From assembly GCA_025363575.1 (NCBI GenBank), contig JANYDM010000062.1:1-6406 (forward strand): a DNA stretch of 6,406 nt, written 5' to 3'. The translations under genes and the position numbers were made by a program. The notes beneath the pieces are model-generated. The model was not told the origin of the DNA. It ran no database searches and worked only from the letters and a program-made list of their open reading frames with translations. Each line of letters starts with the position of its first letter. The stretch's first letter is position 1. Below, one piece after another: positions 1-5,865 of the stretch. The stretch comes from Betaproteobacteria bacterium (GTDB lineage Bacteria; Pseudomonadota; Gammaproteobacteria; Burkholderiales; SG8-41).

Positions 1-710
1 CCGGCGCCGATCTGGTGATCCATGATGCGCAGTACACCCCCGAGGAGTACGCGACCAAGAAAACGTGGGGACACAGCGCGTACGACTACGTGGTGCAGAT
101 TGCATCGGCGGCCGGCGTACGCAATCTCGCCCTGACTCACCACGATCCGGGTCATGACGATCACTTCATCGCGAATCTTGAGTACAAAGCCCGCACACTC
201 GCCGCCCATTGCGGGGCGGGGATCGAAGTATTTTGCGCGTATGAGGGCTGCGAACTGACCCTGGAGCCCCACGCGGTCCTGCGGCCGTTTGCCGCGCCGT
301 TCCAGGCATCGATCGCGCAGCGCCGCTTTCACATCCTGGTGGTCGACGACCATGCAGACTCGCTGGCCCTGGTCGCGCGCGCGCTGGAGAAGGACGACTA
401 CATCGTCAGCAAAGCGGCCAGCGGCCCGGAAGCGCTGCGCATGCTGGATGAGCACATGCCGGATCTGATGGTGCTGGATTATAAAATGACCGAGATGGAC
501 GGCTTGGCGGTCACGCGGGCGCTGCGCGCCAAGCCCGCGACACACGACCTGCCCGTGCTGATGCTCACCGGCATGGCCGATGAGCGAAGCACCCGTGCGG
601 GCTTTGACGCGGGCGTGACGGATTATGTGGTGAAACCGTTCTCGATCCCGCAACTGAGCGCGCGCGTGCGCGCCTGCATCGCCCGATCGCCGGTTCACAC
701 GATCTCGTGA
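1..710 (+). CDS. MBL-fold metallo-hydrolase fused to a C-terminal response-regulator receiver domain (5' partial)
   Basis: The gene is open at the left edge: the frame runs from base 3 and reads GADLVIHDAQYTPEEY, the late part of a metallo-beta-lactamase fold of the PhnP/RNase Z-like group. Counting from the GTG codon at 15, Asp4 is the likely bridging metal ligand and the LTHHDPGHDD motif (39-49) holds the last metal-binding His. The HxHxDH motif would lie upstream, outside the window. The fold ends near residue 82, and a linker of about 20 residues leads to a complete receiver domain (106-225). That domain has the acidic pair Asp111/Asp112, phospho-acceptor Asp155 in LMVLDYKM, Thr185 and Lys207 in VVKPFS. 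No DNA-binding or other output domain follows, so the hydrolase is the probable output, controlled by phosphorylation from an unseen kinase. The substrate is unknown; a phosphodiester is plausible from the family. The GTG at 15 is not a real start, because homologous sequence continues upstream of it. Confidence 0.88.
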   Translation, partial: GADLVIHDAQYTPEEYATKKTWGHSAYDYVVQIASAAGVRNLALTHHDPGHDDHFIANLEYKARTLAAHCGAGIEVFCAYEGCELTLEPHAVLRPFAAPFQASIAQRRFHILVVDDHADSLALVARALEKDDYIVSKAASGPEALRMLDEHMPDLMVLDYKMTEMDGLAVTRALRAKPATHDLPVLMLTGMADERSTRAGFDAGVTDYVVKPFSIPQLSARVRACIARSPVHTIS

Positions 711-718
711 AGAGCCTC

Positions 719-750
719 CCCCTGATGCCAAGGCGCCATTAGTTCAGGGG
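719..750. terminator. possible bidirectional terminator hairpin between convergent genes
   Basis: The 49-nt gap between the convergent genes holds a perfect 7-bp inverted repeat, CCCCTGA at 719-725 and TCAGGGG at 744-750, with an 18-nt loop containing GGCGCC. The position suits a shared terminator for both strands. Neither side has a T-run after the stem and the loop is long, so a classical intrinsic terminator is not clearly shown. Confidence 0.3.
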
Positions 751-759
751 CGGGCGGAA

Positions 760-1605
760 TCAGCGCGCGAACGAATATCCGGACTTGCCGCGTTTCGCTT
801 CGTACATCGCCTTGTCGGCGGCGCTGACCAGGGCGTCAGCGGTAGCGCCGTCCTGCGGGAAAACGGCAATCCCAATGCTTGCATGCACACACAGGTTGAT
901 AACGCCGCTGGGCAAGACAACATCAAAGGGTGTACTGATCGCACAGACGATCTTTTCCACGACCGCTCTGATGTCTTCTTCGCTTTGGATCTCCGTCATC
1001 AGATACAGGAATTCGTCGCCGCCAAGCCGGCTGACGGTGTCGTCACCCCGGGTATTTTCCTTGAGCCGCGCCGCCACTGTTCGCAACACGATGTCGCCTG
1101 CGTCGTGCCCGTGCGTGTCGTTGATAGCTTTGAACCCGTTCAAATCCATGAACATCACGGCGAGCTTCCGGACGTGCCGTTTGGCCTGTTCCAGACCATG
1201 CTCCAGCCGGTCAGCGGACAGCGTGCGATTCGGCAGGCCGGTCAACGCGTCGTGAAAGGCCGCATGGCGAACCGTTGCTTCCTGTTGCGTGGCTTCGGCC
1301 AGCTGGCCTTCCAGAACGTGGCGCTCCCTGACTTCAGCCTCCAACACCTCATTCACGGCCGCCAGCTTCTCGGAGGCTGCCTTCACCTTGTTTTCAACGG
1401 TGTGGCTTTGCTCGAGAGCGCGTTCAACCTGGGGCATCGGCGACTCCCTCGCGAGTTCGTGCTTTATAGTCGTATTGACTGACGACAATTCCGCGGCGCA
1501 CTCTTCCACCATGTCTTTTACGCGCTCGCTCTCCCCCAATGCTTTGGAGAGCGACTTGGCCGCCTCGGCGCCAGTCGGAAATTGCGCATTCGGATCGCTC
1601 TTCAT
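760..1605 (-). CDS. soluble diguanylate cyclase (coiled coil plus GGDEF)
   Basis: This 281-residue protein makes c-di-GMP from two GTP. The N-terminal 115 residues are rich in Glu, Lys, Ala and Leu, look like a dimerising coiled coil, and show no membrane segment or recognisable sensor fold. The GGDEF domain (about 115-281) has HDALTGLPNR (118-127), the metal-binding Asp154 in MDLNGFKAIND, an intact GGDEF active-site loop (195-199) and the late KAMYEAKRGKSGY motif. An RGDD inhibitory site (RxxD, 186-189) lies five residues before GGDEF, so product feedback inhibition is expected. The ATG at 1605 is supported by AGGGA (complement of 1616-1620) about 10 nt upstream. It is the last gene of the minus-strand cluster, 102 nt after the preceding cyclase with no obvious terminator between them, so co-transcription is likely. 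How its activity is controlled is not visible; partner binding through the coiled coil is possible. Confidence 0.93.
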   Translation of the reverse strand: MKSDPNAQFPTGAEAAKSLSKALGESERVKDMVEECAAELSSVNTTIKHELARESPMPQVERALEQSHTVENKVKAASEKLAAVNEVLEAEVRERHVLEGQLAEATQQEATVRHAAFHDALTGLPNRTLSADRLEHGLEQAKRHVRKLAVMFMDLNGFKAINDTHGHDAGDIVLRTVAARLKENTRGDDTVSRLGGDEFLYLMTEIQSEEDIRAVVEKIVCAISTPFDVVLPSGVINLCVHASIGIAVFPQDGATADALVSAADKAMYEAKRGKSGYSFAR

Positions 1606-1707
1606 GTTTAACTAGTCCCTGAAATAAACATCTTGCGGGCGATTGGTTTCCGCGATCTGATCAAGCATTGCGGATACCACAGACGCGCCGGACTGAAGAC
1701 CACGGCG

Positions 1708-2982
1708 CTACGAACCGGGCACGGTAGTTTGTGCGGGGTTGTCCGGGCACAGGACGACCCGGTCGCGGCCGTTACGTTTGGCCTCATATAGCGCAACATC
1801 GGCGGACTTCATCAAGCCCGCCGCCTCCGCTGCGTGAGAGGGGAACATCGCCACTCCCAGCGAAAGCGTAATGGCGCCGAGGTCCTGAGCGGCGTGCGTC
1901 ACGCCCAGCAGCTTGGCGCCCTCGCGAATTTTTTCCGCACGCAGCCGCGCGCCTTCCGTAGTCGACGGCGACAGGACCAGAATGAATTCCTCGCCGCCAT
2001 AGCGGCAGGCAATATCGCTGCCGCGCACGTGTTTTTTCAGAAAATCGCCGAGGGTTCGCAGAACGGCGTCGCCCGCGTCGTGACCAGAGTTGTCGTTAAA
2101 TTTCTTGAAGTGATCGATATCGATCATGATAACGGCGAGTTGCGCATTATTGCGCCTGGTCCGGTGCATCTCCTGCGCGAGTGCCTCTTCCATGTAGCGT
2201 CGATTGAAAAGATCCGTCAGCGGGTCCCGGATCGAAAGATTGTGCATGGCTTCGCGCATTTTAAGATTGGCGATGCCCAACCCGATGTTATCGGCGAGTA
2301 TCTTGGCGAGGCGGGATTTTTCCTCCATGCGCGCCTCGTCGGCTTTGCTGGTCTTCACCGCGCCGTCGAGTATGTGCAGGACGCCGAGCGTCTCGCCCTG
2401 CGCGAGGAGCGGCAGGCAAACGTACATGTGCGAGTCGTCGCCGACATGAGCGCACGGCCGCTCATGGTTGAACACGAAATGCGCCTGGCCGCGCCGGTGC
2501 GCCCAGCATTCGTTCGGCGGAAAAATCACGTTCGCCGGCGCAAGCGGCCCCCATACCGCGGCCGCTTCCAGCATGTTGCGCGCGGCGTTGAGCACGAACA
2601 CGGCGCCGGAATCGCCGGGAAACAATTCCGTCACGACATTTGTTATCACCGAATAGGCCTCGGCCTCCGTGGTGCTGGTTTGCAGAAAATCGTTCATCTT
2701 GCTGAACAACGTGATTTCCTGGTTTCGCCGGAAGAGTTCGGCCGCCCGCTCCTGGAGTTGGTCGTTGGCTGCGTTGAGCGCAGCGGTACGCTCGGCCACG
2801 CTCATTTCGAGATTCGCCTTTTCACTCGCCAGCTCAGCGGTTCTCTCCGAGACGATCGCTTCGAGCCCCCGCACGTAGGAGAGCAGCTTGTCCTGATTAT
2901 TCTTCAAATCGGTGGCCATTCGGCCGAAAGCGGCGGCGAGATTGCCTATCTCGTCGCGTATTTTAAGTTCGGCTCTATCCAT
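1708..2982 (-). CDS. diguanylate cyclase with half-HAMP, coiled coil, GAF and GGDEF domains
   Basis: This 424-residue predicted cytoplasmic cyclase has four parts. Residues 8-28 (IRDEIGNLAAAFGRMATDLK) match the second helix of a HAMP domain. Residues 29-95 form a long coiled coil with two SERTAEL/AERTAAL-like heptad stretches. Residues about 100-240 are a GAF sensor. Residues about 245-412 are the GGDEF domain. Catalytic features are DPLTDLFNRR (253-262), MIDIDHFKKFND with Asp288, and GGEEF (329-333), a functional variant of GGDEF. The inhibitory site RGSD (320-323) is intact. The GAF carries CW-x2-RRG-x2-H (Cys159 to His168) followed by Cys177-x-His179, suggesting a ligand or redox pocket. 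The protein starts inside the HAMP with no membrane segment. Reading upstream in frame gives about 26 non-hydrophobic codons before a TGA at 3061-3063, so a misplaced start does not explain this. The start overlaps the end of the PAS-REC gene by 8 nt, which suggests translational coupling; GGACGG upstream is a modest ribosome-binding site. Confidence 0.93.
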   Translation of the reverse strand: MDRAELKIRDEIGNLAAAFGRMATDLKNNQDKLLSYVRGLEAIVSERTAELASEKANLEMSVAERTAALNAANDQLQERAAELFRRNQEITLFSKMNDFLQTSTTEAEAYSVITNVVTELFPGDSGAVFVLNAARNMLEAAAVWGPLAPANVIFPPNECWAHRRGQAHFVFNHERPCAHVGDDSHMYVCLPLLAQGETLGVLHILDGAVKTSKADEARMEEKSRLAKILADNIGLGIANLKMREAMHNLSIRDPLTDLFNRRYMEEALAQEMHRTRRNNAQLAVIMIDIDHFKKFNDNSGHDAGDAVLRTLGDFLKKHVRGSDIACRYGGEEFILVLSPSTTEGARLRAEKIREGAKLLGVTHAAQDLGAITLSLGVAMFPSHAAEAAGLMKSADVALYEAKRNGRDRVVLCPDNPAQTTVPGS

Positions 2983-4018
2983 GATGCACGACCGTCCGCC
3001 CGGCGAATTCCAGCGCCACGTCGAGCGTGGCCAGAAATTCGCCGACCCTGATGGGTTTGGTCAGATAGCGGAAAAAACCCGCTGCGAGGCCGCGCTCGAT
3101 GTCGCGCGGAAGCGCGTTGGCGCTTAGCGCGACGATAGGGATATGCGCGGTTGCGGTGTCGGCGCGCAAGAGCTGCATCGCCTTGACCCCGCTCATGCCC
3201 GGCAGATTGATGTCCATCAATATCACATCGGGCCGCGAGGCGCGTGCCATCTCGATGCCGAGAATGCCGTTGTGAGCGGACAAAAGCCGGACATCGGGAC
3301 GGCGCGCGATGATTTGCTCGACCAGCAGCAGATTGGCGGGATTGTCCTCGACATAGAGCAAAGTGCGCGCCGTCGCGGGGCTTTCCGCCTGAGGACGCGA
3401 CGAAGATGCAGTCGCAGCAGCGGCAGCGGACCGGGGCGCGGCGGGCATTGCTTCAAAACTGTTGCGCGCGGCCAGTTCGCGCGTCAGTTCAGCGACGGTA
3501 AGGCGCAATCTCTCCTCGGCCTGCCTGCATGCGGAGTGATCCGTGTAAATCAGCAGATAGCCAATGAGGCTGTGCGCTTCATGCAGCGCAGTGACGGAAA
3601 CAAACGCCGTGAAATGGCTGCCATCCTTGCGCACGCACGTCAGCTCGTAAGTATCGTCAAGCCCCCGCGCCGCCTTGAATACAAGCGACTCGAAGTCCGG
3701 CGCAACCGCGACGCCGAACTGGCGGCCCAGGACCACCGAGCGAGCGAGTGTGTCCTGCACGTCGGCGATAGCGGCGGGTGTTACCCGGTCGATCATTTCG
3801 TCTGCTGCATAGCCCAGCATGCGCTCGGCGCCGGTGTTGAATAGACGGATGGTGCCTTTATCGTCGGTGGCGATGAGCGCCAAATTGGCATCGTTGAGTA
3901 TGGCGCTCTGCAAGGATGCCGTCTTGTTCAGGCTTGGCGCGCCATGCACGGAAGGTGACGTCTTGTGCATGTGCATCGCTTCGCCCGGAGACGGAGAACC
4001 GGAATCTTTCACGGACAT
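2975..4018 (-). CDS. PAS-receiver (PAS-REC) signalling protein lacking a histidine-kinase core
   Basis: This 347-residue cytoplasmic protein has a PAS domain (about 36-160; ILNDANLALIATDDKGTIRLFN and an ERMLGYAADEMI motif). A short helix follows (162-187), then an Ala/Ser/Pro-rich linker (188-217) and a complete receiver domain (218-337). The receiver has Glu224/Asp225, phospho-acceptor Asp269 in ILMDINLPG, Ser299 in VALSAN and Lys321 in YLTKPI. This receiver type (RTLLYVEDNPANL, then RGLAAGFFRYLTKPI) usually sits at the C-terminus of hybrid kinases, after HisKA and HATPase domains. Here no H-box, N-box or G-box is present, and the low-complexity linker occupies that place. The protein therefore cannot phosphorylate itself and must be driven by another kinase, or act through its PAS ligand. 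The ATG at 4018 is backed by a strong AGAAGG site 7 nt upstream; Met15 and Met17 have no such support. Overlap with the next cyclase gene points to that enzyme as its likely target, which is an inference. Confidence 0.9.
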   Translation of the reverse strand: MSVKDSGSPSPGEAMHMHKTSPSVHGAPSLNKTASLQSAILNDANLALIATDDKGTIRLFNTGAERMLGYAADEMIDRVTPAAIADVQDTLARSVVLGRQFGVAVAPDFESLVFKAARGLDDTYELTCVRKDGSHFTAFVSVTALHEAHSLIGYLLIYTDHSACRQAEERLRLTVAELTRELAARNSFEAMPAAPRSAAAAATASSSRPQAESPATARTLLYVEDNPANLLLVEQIIARRPDVRLLSAHNGILGIEMARASRPDVILMDINLPGMSGVKAMQLLRADTATAHIPIVALSANALPRDIERGLAAGFFRYLTKPIRVGEFLATLDVALEFAGRTVVHHG

Positions 4019-4025
4019 GGCAGGA

Positions 4026-4031
4026 CCTTCT
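4026..4031 (-). promoter_or_regulatory. ribosome-binding site of the PAS-REC gene
   Basis: The minus strand reads AGAAGG, 7 nt before the ATG at 4018. This is a near-consensus Shine-Dalgarno sequence at ideal spacing, and it favours this start over the two later in-frame ATG codons (residues 15 and 17). Confidence 0.7.
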
Positions 4032-4156
4032 CAAAATTGCGAAACGATCCTGGCGGCGGTGCAGGAAAAAAGCGCGCTACTCTTCCGCTCTCGCGGCAGA
4101 TCCATCCCGCTGATGCCTGACGCCCAACCCGCTGTCCGGCTCCGCGTAGCGCCGGA

Positions 4157-4162
4157 TTTATA
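4157..4162 (-). promoter_or_regulatory. weak candidate -10 element upstream of the PAS-REC gene
   Basis: The minus strand reads TATAAA, five of six matches to the sigma-70 -10 consensus, in a GC-rich background. Nothing resembling TTGACA lies 15-19 nt upstream, and there is no extended -10 TG. If used, it would give a leader of roughly 130 nt before the ATG at 4018. Confidence 0.18.
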
Positions 4163-4213
4163 CCCTGCCGCGACGAAACGACTCTGTACGGCAGCAAACA
4201 TAGAGCGCAAACG

Positions 4214-4227
4214 GACGATTAATCGTC
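4214..4227. repeat. perfect 14-bp palindrome across a stop codon
   Basis: GACGATTAATCGTC is its own reverse complement and spans the TAA stop of the propeller gene. It could be a dimeric-regulator site at the start of the gap, or an accident of the Asp-Asp-stop codons. A perfect 14-bp palindrome has an expected count of roughly 0.4 in random sequence of this length, so it is not significant alone. Confidence 0.3.
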
Positions 4228-5355
4228 AATATCGACCGTAATCAGGCGCAGCCCGGCCGTCGACAGCGTGGCAAACAAAACGCGGCGCGGCCCCACGAAC
4301 ACGCCGCTTGTGCCTGCGTAGTCCCACGCATAGGGATGCTCGATAACCTTGACGAGTTCGATCGCGTCCGCGGACAGGCGCACGACAGCAATGCCGCGCG
4401 GCCGCACCGGATAAACGCCCATGATTTCCGCACCGTCTCCCCGCAGCACGATACGGCTTTCGCTCGCCATCGGCGGCAACCCGCGCTGCATTTTGATAAC
4501 CTCGCCCGCGAGGCCAACCAGCGCCACAAAGCCGCCAGCGCCGGAAGAGCCAGCTATTACATATGACGAAAGTTGCGACGCGAACTCGACGTCGTAAGCG
4601 TAGCGCACCGGCATGCCGTCGCTGATCTGACGCTGCGGCCCCGGTTTGCCGTTCGCATCGATCAACGCCGATTGCAACGTAAGCCCGGGATAGCGCTGCC
4701 AGACCATCAGCCAGTTGCGGTCGGAAGCCGCCACCAGCGGCCAGCCGTCGCGATGGCCGGAAGAAATTATTGCCTCATTGCGCCGCGTGCCGTCGTTTTC
4801 GACGATGCGCGCATAGATGTCCTTGCCCGTACCGCGACCGAGAAATCCACCACCCTCCGCCCAATCTTCTCCATAGACGATGAGAAAGCGCTCGCCCATC
4901 GCTGCAACGTGGCCCGAATGCCCGCCGCGTTTTATCGTAAACGGATATTCGCGCAGCACGCGCAGCGAACTGTTCCACAGTCCGGCATGCTGGTTGATGC
5001 CGCCGTTGCCGTCTTCGCTCGTCATCAGGATCGTGCCGCGGGAATTGATCGCGGTGCTCGGCGGCTCCTGCGCTTCAGGCCGGACTACGAGCACGCGCGG
5101 CTCGATCAACGGGTCGCCCGCTGCGGGATTGTCTATCCACGCATAGTAAACGTCGTGCTGCCAGTCGCCGCCGACGTTGGGACGCGGCGGGTTGCCCGGG
5201 CTGCCCCACACGACCAGGAGTTTTTCGCCAACGCGCACCAGATCTATACCGTGCTGCCACGCACGATGGTCTTCTTCCGCGCATACGCTGCGTGAAAACA
5301 ATGCGAGCGCCATCGCGCAGAGCAGCAGTCCGTGCAGCGGCCGGGTTTTTCTCAT
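4219..5355 (-). CDS. secreted protein of unknown function, predicted seven-bladed beta-propeller
   Basis: I do not recognise a named family for this 378-residue protein. It begins with a clear signal peptide (basic MRKTRPLHG, then a hydrophobic core), with likely cleavage after SVCA, residue 26. The residues before Cys25 do not make a lipobox, so a soluble periplasmic or exported protein is expected. The mature part divides into seven units of about 46-62 residues. Each centres on a hydrophobic strand such as GEKLLVVWG, RGTILMTSE, GERFLIVYG, DRNWLMVWQ, SSYVIAGSS, AEIMGVYPV and RRVLFATLS, often followed by a second strand such as DVYYAWID or DIYARIVEN. This pattern fits a beta-propeller. No catalytic motif was recognised. 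It starts 12 nt after the pgaD stop, with only a weak site (GCGGAA) upstream of the ATG at 5355, so it is probably co-translated from the pga transcript. A role in PNAG binding, export or modification is inferred from position only. Confidence 0.85.
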   Translation of the reverse strand: MRKTRPLHGLLLCAMALALFSRSVCAEEDHRAWQHGIDLVRVGEKLLVVWGSPGNPPRPNVGGDWQHDVYYAWIDNPAAGDPLIEPRVLVVRPEAQEPPSTAINSRGTILMTSEDGNGGINQHAGLWNSSLRVLREYPFTIKRGGHSGHVAAMGERFLIVYGEDWAEGGGFLGRGTGKDIYARIVENDGTRRNEAIISSGHRDGWPLVAASDRNWLMVWQRYPGLTLQSALIDANGKPGPQRQISDGMPVRYAYDVEFASQLSSYVIAGSSGAGGFVALVGLAGEVIKMQRGLPPMASESRIVLRGDGAEIMGVYPVRPRGIAVVRLSADAIELVKVIEHPYAWDYAGTSGVFVGPRRVLFATLSTAGLRLITVDIDD

Positions 5356-5367
5356 TGCAATATTCCG

Positions 5368-5865
5368 CTATGCCGGCGGGGCCACACCGTTGGCGAGCAC
5401 TTCCACGAACGCGATGGCGCCGTGCGGATCATGCGTCACGTACAGGCGCTGTTCACTTTGCCAGCGCGCGACGCTGTCGGGATCATGCCCGAAATAGTGC
5501 CCGACCTCCGTCGCGCTGACGGGTGGCGCGGCCCTGCGTTTTTCGACGCCCCGAAAGCGAATGATGTTATAGACCGCCCACAGCACAAGGGCGCCGCCGA
5601 GCGCGAGTATGACCACGCTGTAGAGGCCGAGCAGATTGAGCACGTCGCGGTAGCCGCCGAACACGACCATGTATTTGTAGGCCTGCTGCAGCCCGAGCGA
5701 CCACGCGAGCAGCGCCAGGACCGGCACCCACAGGTAGATCCAGAACGCCAAGAATGCGAGCGTCAGCACACCGTACAGCGTGCGCTGCCGCGGCGACTGC
5801 AGATCGGAGCGTTCGATCAGCGGGGATTTGAGGGCGGCAGTAAGCCGCGATCCGGACTGGTCCAT
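5368..5865 (-). CDS. pgaD: PNAG biosynthesis protein PgaD
   Basis: This 165-residue inner-membrane protein is the small partner of the PgaC glycosyltransferase in PNAG synthesis; in E. coli the pair binds c-di-GMP at its interface and becomes active. Two membrane segments lie at about 31-57 and 79-103. Right after the second is AVYNIIRFRG, matching ALYNKLRFQ in E. coli PgaD as I remember it. The soluble tail (117-155; SATEVGHYFGHDPDSVARWQ, then HDPHGAI) parallels the E. coli tail (YTPQEYAESL, then FTSQGQI). It is longer than the E. coli protein (137 residues), mainly at the N-terminus. The open frame extends 58 codons further upstream inside pgaC, but the ATG at 5865 is chosen because AAGAGGG lies 4 nt before it and the conserved LIERSDLQSPRQR stretch follows soon after. 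It overlaps the end of pgaC by 49 nt in another frame and is followed 12 nt later by the propeller gene. Confidence 0.93.
   Translation of the reverse strand: MDQSGSRLTAALKSPLIERSDLQSPRQRTLYGVLTLAFLAFWIYLWVPVLALLAWSLGLQQAYKYMVVFGGYRDVLNLLGLYSVVILALGGALVLWAVYNIIRFRGVEKRRAAPPVSATEVGHYFGHDPDSVARWQSEQRLYVTHDPHGAIAFVEVLANGVAPPA

Larger units (their letters stand above)
4019..4218 (-). other. 200-nt gap between the matrix genes and the signalling genes
   Basis: No gene is supported here; short open frames on both strands resemble no known family. On the minus strand the gap holds a TATAAA box at 4157-4162 with no recognisable -35 element. It also holds a 4-bp CCGC/GCGG hairpin with a GAGA loop (4085-4096), followed about 13 nt later by a run of six T (4066-4071). 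A 5-bp CCGGC/GCCGG inverted repeat (4136-4140 with 4151-4155) is also present. These could be a weak promoter for the signalling genes and a weak terminator for the matrix genes, but none is convincing. The gap is the likeliest place for a transcription boundary within the minus-strand series. Confidence 0.4.

Noticed and set aside
1606..1707. Promoter or terminator in the 102-nt gap between the two cyclase genes
   Set aside because: A TTTATT stretch near the start of the last gene has no matching -35 element, and no strong hairpin with a T-run was found. Read-through from the upstream gene is simpler.
1834..3051. 405-codon open frame on the plus strand opposite the GAF-GGDEF gene
   Set aside because: Its translation is Arg/His/Gly-rich with no family resemblance, and it lies antisense to a clearly recognisable cyclase. 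It is a shadow caused by high GC content.
2983..3063. Possible frameshift that would join a missing membrane-HAMP half to the GAF-GGDEF cyclase
   Set aside because: The upstream region encodes an intact receiver domain ending in a proper stop, and the cyclase frame upstream shows no HAMP or hydrophobic sequence.
3143..3844. 233-codon plus-strand open frame opposite the PAS-REC gene
   Set aside because: It is antisense to recognisable PAS and receiver motifs, has low-complexity composition, and resembles no protein I know.
4009..4197. 62-codon minus-strand open frame upstream of the PAS-REC gene
   Set aside because: It has no ribosome-binding site and no recognisable sequence, and it overlaps the real start. 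It could be a leader peptide, but nothing supports that.
4573..5295. 240-codon plus-strand open frame opposite the propeller gene
   Set aside because: The opposite strand has a signal peptide, repeat structure and operon spacing. This frame is Arg-rich with no motif.
5278..5355. Lipoprotein signal on the propeller protein (Cys25)
   Set aside because: The residues before Cys25 are Arg-Ser-Val rather than a Leu-Ala/Ser-Gly/Ala lipobox, and SVCA fits an ordinary signal peptidase I site.
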